Origin: DAOTXK01 sp034435395
Lineage (GTDB): Bacteria; Chloroflexota; Anaerolineae; Aggregatilineales; Ch27
Assembly: GCA_034435395.1 (NCBI GenBank)
Contig: DAOTXK010000155.1
Coordinates: 1-12,662 of the forward strand
DNA length: 12,662 nucleotides
Reading direction: 5' to 3'
Below the pieces are notes generated by a model. It was not told where the DNA came from. It was given only the letters and a program-made list of their open reading frames with translations, and searched no databases. This document shows, one piece after another, positions 1 through 6,883 of this stretch. Both the position numbers and the translations under genes were made by a program. The first letter of the stretch is position 1. Every line of letters begins with the position of its first letter.

Positions 1-743
1 ACAGCCTCGATGTAGTCGCCGATAAACAGACCGGCCAACCCGCCCTGGTCCACGACCAGTCCTGCCAGCGTGATCGGCGTCGGCACACAGGCCGCTGCGG
101 CATGGATCATGGCCCGCACCGGCGTGTGCCTGAAGCCGATAGTGTTCAGGATCGTGATCAGCGCGCCCAGCCAGTGGGTGGTGTTGATCATCTCCGGCCC
201 GGAGATGCCAGGGAACAGGTACTTGGCGCCGCCGGAGAAGCCGACAACTTCGTGGGGAAAAGTCGGCCCCAGGATGATGATGTGGTCGCAGGCCAGGGCG
301 CGCCGGTTGATGCGCACCGGCACGTCTCCCCCCAGCGATGGGTGCCAGGCCGCGCCCGCCAGCTGCTTGATGTGATCCTGGGTCAGGAGGCCGATCTCCG
401 TCAGCGCTTCCGGGTTGTCCCAGGCATGGTTGAGCAGGCCGATGTGGTTGTAGACCGTGCGGCGCTCCTCCGCTGTGATGCCGACCAGCTGGCAGAGGGC
501 GTTCTCGTCCAGCGGCGGGTGCGTGCCCAGGGCGACCATAAAGTCGAGCTGTTGGGCGTCATGCAGCACGTCGACCAGCATGCGAAACAACTGGGGGAGG
601 GGGACGGTCCGGGTGTGGTCAGGAATCAGGACCAGCACGTTCGCGCCCGCGAACCTGCCACCCAATCCGGCTTCCAGTGTGCGATGGATGGCGTCGGCAC
701 TGAGTAAGCCGCCGTCCGACGCCACGACCTGCGCGTTTATCAT
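1..743 (-). CDS. LarA-family (DUF2088) nickel-pincer racemase/epimerase, partial (N-terminal 247 codons)
   Basis: The gene runs off the left edge, so only the N-terminal 247 codons are visible. LarA enzymes carry a nickel-pincer nucleotide (NPN) cofactor and invert the configuration of 2-hydroxyacids in the cytoplasm. Visible motifs fit the family: DHTR at residues 42-45 (LarA Asp72/Arg75), GTHP with His75 (LarA His108), and a PHxxxGFSGGxK block with His164 and Lys174 (LarA His174 and the cofactor-tethering Lys184). His190 lies 16 residues beyond the lysine, where LarA has its nickel ligand His200. All N-terminal catalytic positions are therefore present. The start ATG at 743 lies 4 bp after the stop of the upstream dehydrogenase, with GGAG about 9 bases ahead, so the two are co-transcribed. 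Family members act on several hydroxyacids and sugar acids. The neighbours are uronate genes, so lactate is an unlikely substrate and an aldonate is more plausible (inference). Confidence 0.88.
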   Translation of the reverse strand, partial: MINAQVVASDGGLLSADAIHRTLEAGLGGRFAGANVLVLIPDHTRTVPLPQLFRMLVDVLHDAQQLDFMVALGTHPPLDENALCQLVGITAEERRTVYNHIGLLNHAWDNPEALTEIGLLTQDHIKQLAGAAWHPSLGGDVPVRINRRALACDHIIILGPTFPHEVVGFSGGAKYLFPGISGPEMINTTHWLGALITILNTIGFRHTPVRAMIHAAAACVPTPITLAGLVVDQGGLAGLFIGDYIEA

Positions 744-747
744 GATG

Positions 748-1575
748 TTATACTCCGCTGTACGCGCTGAAGCCGCCGTCGATGGGAACCACGATTCCGG
801 TCACGAAACGGGAAGCATCCGATACCAGCCAGAACACCGCCCCGAACAGGTCTTCCGGCGCGCCGAAACGCCCCAACGGCGTGTGATCGATGATTTGCTG
901 TCCGCGCCGCGTAAGCTGGCCGTTCTCATCGAACAACAGGTAACGATTCTGTTCGGTCAGGTAGAAGCCGGGAGCCAGGGCATTCACGCGCAAGTTGGGG
1001 CTATATTCCTGGGCCAGATGCACCGCCAGCCACTGGGTGAAGTTCACCACGGCGGCTTTGCCAGCGCTGTAGGCCGGGACGCGTGTCAGGGGGCGATAGG
1101 CGTTCATGGACGAGATATTGAGGATCACGCCTGCGCCACGCTCGGCCATGTGCCGGGCAAAAACCTGCGACGGCAGGAAGGTGCCCAGGAAGTTCAGGTT
1201 AAAGACCCATTGCAGCGCCTCCTGGGGCAGGTCAAAAAAGGAGAGCGTATCGCTGGTGGTAGCCTCGGCCTTGTTGCCACCCGCGCCGTTGATCAGGATA
1301 TCGACTGCCTGGAAGGCATCCAAGACTCTGGCGGCGGCAGCTTCGACGGACGCGCGGTCCAGCACGTTGGTGGACACCGCGATGGCGCGTCCGCCGTCCT
1401 GGCTGTTGATCTGGTCGGCCAGCGCCTGGGCGCGATCAAGGGCCAGGTCCAGGATGGCTACATTGACTCCATGGGCCGCCAACTCCTGGGCGACGGCCCC
1501 GAAAAGCACCCCCCCTCCTCCGGTGATGGCGGCGGTTTTCCCGCTCAAGTCGAACAGGTGTGGTGTGTTTGGCAT
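748..1575 (-). CDS. uxuB: SDR-family D-mannonate oxidoreductase (fructuronate reductase)
   Basis: This is a 275-residue classical short-chain dehydrogenase. It has a glycine-rich cofactor loop TGGGGVLFG (18-26), Asp43 at the end of the second strand (suggesting NAD preference), NGAGG (96-100), and the catalytic set Asn128, Ser155, Tyr169 and Lys173 (YSAGK). The four-glycine loop and the substrate-loop motif GFYLTEQNR (203-211) are typical of the SDR-type D-mannonate oxidoreductases, as in Bacillus UxuB/YjmF. Those enzymes interconvert D-fructuronate and D-mannonate in hexuronate breakdown. A GGGGAG ribosome site lies about 10 bases before the ATG. It sits between the glucuronyl hydrolase gene (195-bp gap) and the LarA homologue (4-bp gap), both on the same strand, which supports a uronate role. 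The 195-bp gap holds a TACAAT -10-like element (1648-1653, minus) but no convincing -35, so I do not call a separate promoter. A related SDR acting on another ketouronate is possible. Confidence 0.85.
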   Translation of the reverse strand: MPNTPHLFDLSGKTAAITGGGGVLFGAVAQELAAHGVNVAILDLALDRAQALADQINSQDGGRAIAVSTNVLDRASVEAAAARVLDAFQAVDILINGAGGNKAEATTSDTLSFFDLPQEALQWVFNLNFLGTFLPSQVFARHMAERGAGVILNISSMNAYRPLTRVPAYSAGKAAVVNFTQWLAVHLAQEYSPNLRVNALAPGFYLTEQNRYLLFDENGQLTRRGQQIIDHTPLGRFGAPEDLFGAVFWLVSDASRFVTGIVVPIDGGFSAYSGV

Positions 1576-1770
1576 GATGGCGTCTCCCCTTCAGCACAGG
1601 CGGTGCGTTGCCCTTGGACTGACGTTGGAAGCGGATAACGTTTTTTAATTGTAGCGCATCTGTTTCGTCCTTCCTCGTATTTGACCGGGAAGAGTCGGCT
1701 GGCCGTGCGCGACCTGGCGGGCTTTTCTGCGTTCCACGGGCGACGATAGCCGTGCGGCGGTTGATCGTCA

Positions 1771-2919
1771 TCAGCTGGCAGCTGGCCCCCAAAAATCTGG
1801 AGCCTGCCTGGTGGACTGTAACAGCGCTTCCAGGAAAAAGTAGTCGCCAAAGATGGTATAAGTGTCCACGCCCAGAGCCCGGTGAGCGTGATAGGTCCCG
1901 TGCCTCAACAGCCCCTGGGCATTCACGTCGGTTTCGAAGCAGTCCTTGATCAACCGTTCCAGCATGTCCAAGGCCCGGTTGCGGTAGCGGGATGCGGCGT
2001 CCCCGGCGGTCAGGCGGGCGATTCGGAACATCCCCCCAATGGCGATGGCGTCCGCGGAGCTGTCGGGGTACTGAGGGGCGTCCGCTGGCAGTCGCAGATC
2101 CCAGAGCGAAACCCTGTTTGGGGGATGTTCAGCCAGGAAACGGTCGGCTGTCCGCCGGGCGGTATCCAGGAAGTCGTTTCGGCCCGTCCACTCCGCGGCC
2201 AGGGCGAACCCATAGATGGCCCAGGACTGTCCGCGCGCCCATAGCGAGTCATCGGCATAACCCTGGTGGGTGCGCGGCCCTATCGGCTGACCGGTGGACT
2301 GATCAAAAAAGAAGGTGTGGTAGGTGCTGCCATCGTCCCGAACAAGATAGCGCTGACTGGTGATGGCATGCTGTACGGCGATGTCGTGGTAAAGCTGTTG
2401 CCCCGTCTCCCGCGCCGCCCAGAACAGCAAGGGGATGTTCATCATACAGTCCACGATGAAGCGCCCGCCTTCTGCATCGTCGCCGATTTCCCCCCACGCC
2501 TGGAGGTAGCCGCCAAGGGGGCGGTAGCGCCTGGCCAGTTCCTGGGCGGCGCGCGTGGCCTGGTGGTGGGCCGCCTGATCGCCGGTGAGTTGCCATTGGG
2601 CGCGCGCGCTCAGCAGGAACAGAAAGCCGAGATCGTGATTCAGATGAATACGTCGCTCCAGCCGTTCTACGAAGGTGGGCAGCAAGGCCCTGGCTTCAGC
2701 GCAGATATCAGGATCGCCGGTGGCTGCATACGCCAGCCAGCGGAGGCCCGCCGAGAAGCTCGCCAGCCAGTCCCTGTTTTCAGTGAGCAGATAGCGGTTT
2801 CTGCCATCGCCAACACTGGGAAAGAGCTGCCCAAAGGTGGGGTAAACCGTGCGAACGCGTTCCAATGCGGCTGGCAGGATGAAAGACGAAACGTCGTTCA
2901 GGAACCCTGCGGCTGGCAT
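1771..2919 (-). CDS. ugl: GH88 unsaturated glucuronyl hydrolase
   Basis: This is a 382-residue glycoside hydrolase family 88 protein without a signal peptide, so it is cytoplasmic. GH88 enzymes hydrate the vinyl-ether group of the 4,5-unsaturated uronic acid that polysaccharide lyases leave at the non-reducing end of oligosaccharides, releasing the ring-opened keto-uronate. Visible signatures are NHDLGF with Asp96 and FIVDCMMN with Asp157, corresponding to the two essential aspartates (Asp88 and Asp149 in the Bacillus sp. GL1 enzyme). There are also His201, the block GYADDSLWARGQSWAIYGF (220-238) and a DSSADAIAIGG segment in the late alpha/alpha-barrel. Length matches the family (about 370-400). 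The ATG has GGAGGG ten bases upstream and follows a strong promoter. It is the first gene of the minus-strand operon and feeds the downstream dehydrogenase. No lyase or transporter gene is visible, so the polysaccharide source (glycosaminoglycan, gellan, xanthan or ulvan type) cannot be told. Confidence 0.93.
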   Translation of the reverse strand: MPAAGFLNDVSSFILPAALERVRTVYPTFGQLFPSVGDGRNRYLLTENRDWLASFSAGLRWLAYAATGDPDICAEARALLPTFVERLERRIHLNHDLGFLFLLSARAQWQLTGDQAAHHQATRAAQELARRYRPLGGYLQAWGEIGDDAEGGRFIVDCMMNIPLLFWAARETGQQLYHDIAVQHAITSQRYLVRDDGSTYHTFFFDQSTGQPIGPRTHQGYADDSLWARGQSWAIYGFALAAEWTGRNDFLDTARRTADRFLAEHPPNRVSLWDLRLPADAPQYPDSSADAIAIGGMFRIARLTAGDAASRYRNRALDMLERLIKDCFETDVNAQGLLRHGTYHAHRALGVDTYTIFGDYFFLEALLQSTRQAPDFWGPAAS

Positions 2920-2954
2920 GCGATGGTGTCCCTCCGCTAGTGGCCGGCAGGCAC

Positions 2955-3044
2955 CAATCGTAGTGATTGTCCCGCGTGGACGGGCACACGCCAGTTGTAT
3001 GGCGAAAGCGAGAGCTTGTCAATCGCGGCTTCATAGGATGATTG
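2955..3044. promoter_or_regulatory. Four CAATC/GATTG half-sites around the uronate promoter (candidate operators)
   Basis: CAATC occurs at 2955-2959 and 3020-3024, and its complement GATTG at 2965-2969 and 3040-3044. The first pair forms a perfect 5-bp inverted repeat with a 5-bp spacer, lying in the predicted leader. The second pair forms TCAATC/GATTGA with a 15-bp spacer, and its left arm overlaps the -35 box. That placement suits a repressor, but five-base sites are short and may be coincidental. Confidence 0.25.
2994..3022 (-). promoter_or_regulatory. Sigma70-type promoter of the uronate operon
   Basis: On the minus strand a perfect -35 TTGACA (3017-3022) is separated by 17 bp from TACAAC (2994-2999), which matches four of six bases of the -10 consensus. 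Transcription would start near 2987, giving a leader of about 70 bases before the GH88 start codon. No other promoter of comparable quality was seen upstream of the three minus-strand genes. Confidence 0.6.
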
Positions 3045-3067
3045 ATGACTTGCTGAATTAAAATTCC

Positions 3068-3132
3068 TTAACACAGGATTATGGCGGATTTAAACACGTT
3101 TTATCTGGGGCTTCAACTCTTTGGAGTATACA
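3068..3132 (+). promoter_or_regulatory. Candidate Pho-box array and pstS promoter
   Basis: TTA begins at 3068, 3079, 3090 and 3101, and TTC begins at 3112: five elements at exactly 11-bp spacing, one helical turn each. PhoB/PhoP-type response regulators bind 7-bp direct repeats with 4-bp spacers, the same 11-bp period. A -10-like TATACA lies at 3127-3132, eight bases beyond the last repeat, and no -35 is present. This is the geometry of Pho promoters in which the activator substitutes for the -35. Only the first two or three bases of each element are conserved, so the match is in spacing more than in sequence. Confidence 0.45.
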
Positions 3133-3200
3133 TAAGCTGGTGATGGTTGTGAATCTATGCACAAGTTCCATGTTCTGAAGATTATGGGTGGGAGGACAAC

Positions 3201-4184
3201 ATGTCAACAAGTCGTTTTTGGGCGGCAGTTCTGGGGCTGATTTTTGCGGTCGCGTTGCTCGTTCCCGCTGTTGGAGTACGGGCGCAGGGGCCGTCGGAAT
3301 CGGAACTGCTGGAAGAAGTCGAACTGCCGGAAGTGGACCCATTGAGTGTGGTGGGGGACATCATCACGGCGGGGAGTTCGACAGTGGGGCCGCTGAGCGA
3401 GCGGCTGGCAGAGCGGTTTGTGGAAGAGGGGTATTTCGACAACATCACGATTGACATCATCGGAACGGGAGCAGGTTTTGAGCGGTTCTGCGTGAACGCG
3501 GAGACGGACATATCGAACGCCAGCCGACCGATCAAGGACAGTGAGGTCGAGGCATGCCGGGAGAACGGTCGGGAGCCGGTGGAGTTCCGGGTGGGGACGG
3601 ACGCACTGGCGGTCGTGGTGAGCGCGGACAACGACTTCGTGACGGATGTGACGCTGGAAGAGTTGGGGCTGATCTTCAGCACGGCAGCGACGTGGGCAGA
3701 CGTGCGTCCGGAGTGGCCGGCGGAGCCGATCCGGCGTTTCATACCGGGGACGGACAGCGGGACGTTCGACTTCTTTGTGGAGGCGGTGTTCGACCAGGAT
3801 GAGGAACCGATCCTGTCGGCCAGCAACACACAGTTGAGCGAGGATGACAACGTGCTGGTGCAGGGGGTGCTGGGCAGTCCCTATGCGATCGGGTTCTTCG
3901 GGTATGCCTACTACCAGGAGAACGCGGATGCGTTGCACATCCTGAGCATTGAGGGGGTGGAGGCCAACCTGGAGACGGTGGACGCCTTCACCTATCCGCT
4001 GGCGCGACCGCTGTTCATCTACTCGACGGCGGCCATCATGCAGGAGAAGCCGCAGGTAGCAGCCTTTATCAACTACTACCTGACGCACGTCAACGAGGAG
4101 ATTCTGGATGTGGGATACTTCCCGGCCAGCGTCGAGACCCTCAACGTTTCCCGCCAGGCCTGGCTCGACGCTGTAGGGGAGTAG
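3201..4184 (+). CDS. pstS: PstS, phosphate ABC transporter substrate-binding protein
   Basis: This 327-residue protein binds extracellular phosphate and delivers it to the PstCA channel. A signal peptide is visible: a short basic start, hydrophobic core at about 6-26 and a probable VRA/Q cleavage after residue 28. There is no lipobox cysteine. A 24-residue acidic stretch (about 29-53) precedes the folded domain. Phosphate-binding signatures are AGSSTVGPL (57-65), GTGAGFERFC (88-97), DISNASRP (103-110) and PGTDSGTF (182-189). Cys97 and Cys119 could form a disulfide outside the cell. The start is fixed by GGGAGG at 3190-3195, five bases before the ATG. It is the first gene of pstSCAB and follows Pho-box-like repeats, so induction under phosphate starvation is expected. 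Related binding proteins for other oxyanions exist, but the adjacent complete pstCAB makes phosphate the best call. Confidence 0.95.
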   Translation: MSTSRFWAAVLGLIFAVALLVPAVGVRAQGPSESELLEEVELPEVDPLSVVGDIITAGSSTVGPLSERLAERFVEEGYFDNITIDIIGTGAGFERFCVNAETDISNASRPIKDSEVEACRENGREPVEFRVGTDALAVVVSADNDFVTDVTLEELGLIFSTAATWADVRPEWPAEPIRRFIPGTDSGTFDFFVEAVFDQDEEPILSASNTQLSEDDNVLVQGVLGSPYAIGFFGYAYYQENADALHILSIEGVEANLETVDAFTYPLARPLFIYSTAAIMQEKPQVAAFINYYLTHVNEEILDVGYFPASVETLNVSRQAWLDAVGE

Positions 4185-4212
4185 CGTGCTGGCTCGTTAG
4201 GTTGGCGATGCC

Positions 4213-4240
4213 GGGGAGAGCGCGATAGGGCCCTCTCCCC
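4213..4240 (+). terminator. Hairpin between pstS and pstC (attenuator or mRNA 3'-end stabiliser)
   Basis: GGGGAGAG (4213-4220) pairs perfectly with CTCTCCCC (4233-4240) around a 12-base loop, 28 bases after the pstS stop. A short TTTT run follows only at about 4250-4253, so full termination is uncertain. An intercistronic stem here would allow more PstS than membrane components to be made from one promoter, as is common in binding-protein-dependent transporters. Confidence 0.55.
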
Positions 4241-4267
4241 CTGCCCGTATTTTCGAGGTCAAGCCAT

Positions 4268-5476
4268 ATGCAAACTCAGATCAGTTTACAGAAGAGAGAT
4301 ATCATCATCGCCGCGCTCAGCCGGCAGAATGTGGCGGGGCGTTCCGCGTTGCATCATCGCCCGCGGTTGATCGAGCGGGCAGCCCGGCTGGTTCTCTTAT
4401 TCTGTGGCGTCGTGTCGATTTTGACGACGGTGGGCATTATCGTGGTGTTGGGCAAAGAGTCACTGCTGTTTTTCACGTCTCCGACCTGGATCGACACCTT
4501 CAAGACGGTTGAGGAGCGCGTCTCCCCGCAGGCTACCACGCTTCACATCGCTGGCGGCGGCAGACCGTTGGCCGTCGGCGAGCATCTGTGCCTTGGTCAG
4601 GAAGAGATGCTGATCACCGGCGTGGATGGGGAAGCCGGTACGATCGCGGTCGAACGGGGGTATAACGGCACGGAAGCCGGAGCGCATGAGGCAGGAGCGG
4701 AGCTTTTCCGCGCCGATGACGTCAGTCTGGTCGAGTTCTTCACTTCGACAGAGTGGCAGCCGCAACTCGGCCATTTTGGCATCTGGCCTCTGCTCAACGC
4801 GACGTTGATGACCAGCGCCGCGGCCATGTTGGTGGCCATCCCGCTTGGACTGAGCGCGGCAATCTACCTCAGCGAATATGCGCGGCCCCGCGTTCGCGCC
4901 GTGCTCAAGCCAGCCCTGGAACTGCTGGCCGGCGTACCCACCGTTGTTTTCGGCTACTTTGCGCTGACATTCGTGACGCCCTTGTTGCGTAGCCTGTTCG
5001 GCGTTGAGGTCGTGGAAATCTATAACACCGCCGCGGCGGGCATTGTCGTCGGGATCATGATCATCCCCACGATTGCCTCCATCAGCGAGGATGCGCTGCG
5101 GGCGGTGCCGCAAACGCTGCGCACGGCGTCCTATGGGCTGGGCGCGACGCGCCTGGAAACAGTCGTCAGGGTGGTGGTGCCCGCGGCCCTGTCTGGCATT
5201 ATCGCTTCTTTTGTCCTCGGTGTCTCGCGCGCCGTTGGCGAGACCATGATTGTGTCCATCGCGGCAGGCGCTGGCCCCAACTTCACGTTTAACCCGTTTG
5301 CCGGGGCGGAGACGATGACCGGCCATATTGTCCGGATCAGCGGCGGCGACATCAGCTACAACTCCATTGATTACAACAGCCTGTTCGCTATCGGCCTGCT
5401 GCTGTTCATCATGACACTGACCCTGAACGCCGTCAGCCGTGCCATCACAGCCCACTTCCGGGAGGTTTACCAGTGA
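4268..5476 (+). CDS. pstC: PstC, phosphate ABC transporter permease with an extra extracytoplasmic domain
   Basis: This is a 402-residue inner-membrane permease subunit; typical PstC is about 300-330. Transmembrane helix 1 spans about 39-61. The core resumes with SLVEFFTSTEWQP (153-165) and FGIWPLLNATL, followed by the remaining helices. The EAA loop that contacts PstB begins at Glu274 and runs through RAVPQTLRTASYGLGATR. Between the two halves of the usual first external loop, residues about 72-150 are an insertion predicted to lie outside the cell. It contains a beta-rich module ending in RGYNGTEAGAHEAGAEL (130-146). GAGG lies about ten bases before the ATG. The gene is 83 bp after pstS, separated by a hairpin, and overlaps pstA by 4 bp, so it is translated in step with its partner subunit. 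Confidence 0.94.
   Translation: MQTQISLQKRDIIIAALSRQNVAGRSALHHRPRLIERAARLVLLFCGVVSILTTVGIIVVLGKESLLFFTSPTWIDTFKTVEERVSPQATTLHIAGGGRPLAVGEHLCLGQEEMLITGVDGEAGTIAVERGYNGTEAGAHEAGAELFRADDVSLVEFFTSTEWQPQLGHFGIWPLLNATLMTSAAAMLVAIPLGLSAAIYLSEYARPRVRAVLKPALELLAGVPTVVFGYFALTFVTPLLRSLFGVEVVEIYNTAAAGIVVGIMIIPTIASISEDALRAVPQTLRTASYGLGATRLETVVRVVVPAALSGIIASFVLGVSRAVGETMIVSIAAGAGPNFTFNPFAGAETMTGHIVRISGGDISYNSIDYNSLFAIGLLLFIMTLTLNAVSRAITAHFREVYQ
5461..5475 (+). promoter_or_regulatory. Ribosome binding site setting a GTG start for pstA
   Basis: A perfect GGAGG (5461-5465) stands seven bases before GTG at 5473. The GTG overlaps the pstC stop as GTGA. This spacing and the coupled overlap decide the unusual start codon of pstA. 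Confidence 0.8.
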
Positions 5477-6870
5477 CGGAGCGCCAGGCACCGAATCAGC
5501 GCCGGTCATTTACCCCGGACGACAAAACATTCGCCCAGAAGCTCGCCAGGCGTCATGCCTGGTCGAAGACCTGGCGCATCGTCTTTCTGTTGTCCACGCT
5601 GGTGGGGATGGTGGCACTGGGTGCGCTGTTTGCCAACGTTTTGAATGAAGCTTTTGGCACGGTGGCGGTCGCTTCGGAGGTGGCCCCCGAAACGCTCTCG
5701 GACCGTCCCTTGGAGGAGCTGGATAATGCAGCCCTGGCGGCCATCCTGGGCGAGCACGCGCCCCGCCGTTTGCTGGTGATCGTTCGCGATGAGCTGAGTA
5801 TGGTGGACCCGGCTCAGTTCACCCAGGTGCCGGTCCGCGAGGCGCTGGCGGGCCTGGAGGTCCCGGCGGAGATGGCTGACCGGACGATCCGGGAGCTGAC
5901 GGATGACGAGGTTGTGACGCTACTGGCGACCCATCTGTCGCATGAGGAATTGTATAATTACGTGCTCAGTGATGTGGTTGGCCTGGACATTTTTAAGAGC
6001 TGGACGCTCAGCCAGACTCTGTTCGATTACGCCAGCATTGAGGCTGAGTTTCATGAACTGGTGACGACGCTCGATCCTCCCCACCCGAGACTGCAATTTC
6101 GCTCCTGGCTGACGCCGGGCTTTCTGACCGCGCCGCAGTCGTCGTATCCTGAGATCGCGGGCGTGCGGGCGGCGATTGTCGGCACGCTGTGGATCATGGT
6201 CATCACCATGGCCATCGCTTTCCCGCTGGGGGTAGGGGCGGCGATTTATCTGGAAGAGTACGCCCACAATGGCTGGTTGGAACGGATCATCGAAACCAAC
6301 ATCCGGAATCTGGCGGGCGTGCCTTCGATCATCTACGGCCTGCTCGGTCTGGCGATTTTCGTGCGCGCTTTCGAGCCGTTCACCAGCGGCGCGTTTGTCG
6401 GCGTGACCGAATCCAACGGCAGGACCATCCTCGCGGCGTCGTTTACGATGGCGCTTCTGATCCTGCCGGTGATCATCATTGCCGCGCAGGAAGCCATCCG
6501 GGCCGTGCCGCAGTCGATCCGTGAGGCCAGTTACGGCCTGGGAGCGACCAGATGGCAGACGATCTGGCGGCTGGTATTGCCGGCGGCCATGCCAGGCATC
6601 CTGACCGGGACTATCCTGTCGCTGTCGCGGGCCATTGGCGAGACGGCCCCCTTGATCGTCATCGGCGCATCGGCGGTGATTTTTGTCGACCCTTCCGGGC
6701 CATTTTCCAAGTTTACAGCGCTGCCTATCCAGATCTGGCAATGGACGGCGCGTCCGCAGGATGAGTTTCGCAACCTCGCGGCGGCGGCGATCATTGTGCT
6801 CCTCGCCCTGCTGCTCGTCCTGAACTCAGCGGCGATCATCCTGCGCCAACGATTGAGCATCAAGTACTAG
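5473..6870 (+). CDS. pstA: PstA, phosphate ABC transporter permease with a large extracytoplasmic insertion
   Basis: This is a 465-residue permease subunit; typical PstA is about 280-300. It pairs with PstC to form the phosphate channel. Transmembrane helix 1 spans about 36-56 and the permease core resumes near residue 228 (GVRAAIVGTLWIMVITMAI). The core shows the family pattern, including NLAGVPSIIYGLLG (279-292) and the EAA loop EAIRAVPQSIREASYGLGATR (340-360). Residues about 58-225 are an extra, charged, mostly helical domain in the first external loop. It holds two related segments, 75-108 and 134-167, sharing the pattern [LM]xDRxxxEL followed by a hydrophobic helix and a histidine. The gene starts at GTG, coupled to pstC, and is followed 13 bp later by pstB. 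A shorter start inside the insertion would lose helix 1, so the long form is preferred. Confidence 0.93.
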   Translation: MTERQAPNQRRSFTPDDKTFAQKLARRHAWSKTWRIVFLLSTLVGMVALGALFANVLNEAFGTVAVASEVAPETLSDRPLEELDNAALAAILGEHAPRRLLVIVRDELSMVDPAQFTQVPVREALAGLEVPAEMADRTIRELTDDEVVTLLATHLSHEELYNYVLSDVVGLDIFKSWTLSQTLFDYASIEAEFHELVTTLDPPHPRLQFRSWLTPGFLTAPQSSYPEIAGVRAAIVGTLWIMVITMAIAFPLGVGAAIYLEEYAHNGWLERIIETNIRNLAGVPSIIYGLLGLAIFVRAFEPFTSGAFVGVTESNGRTILAASFTMALLILPVIIIAAQEAIRAVPQSIREASYGLGATRWQTIWRLVLPAAMPGILTGTILSLSRAIGETAPLIVIGASAVIFVDPSGPFSKFTALPIQIWQWTARPQDEFRNLAAAAIIVLLALLLVLNSAAIILRQRLSIKY

Positions 6871-6883
6871 GGAGTTTCACCGC

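Noticed and set aside
457..1638. 393-codon plus-strand open frame over the larA-like and SDR genes
   Set aside because: It is antisense to two genes with intact catalytic motifs, has no recognisable domain, and arises from GC-rich codon bias.
1621..1660. lac-operator-like GCGGATAACG on the plus strand in the GH88-SDR gap
   Set aside because: There is no matching second half beyond the AACGTT core and no good promoter next to it, so the resemblance is probably chance.
3204..4088. 294-codon minus-strand open frame opposite pstS
   Set aside because: The pstS frame has a signal peptide, phosphate-binding motifs and an ideal ribosome site; the reverse frame has none of these.
4460..5509. 349-codon minus-strand open frame opposite pstC
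   Set aside because: It is a shadow of pstC; its composition (Arg, His, Asp and Gly rich) is typical of reverse-strand translation of a membrane protein gene.
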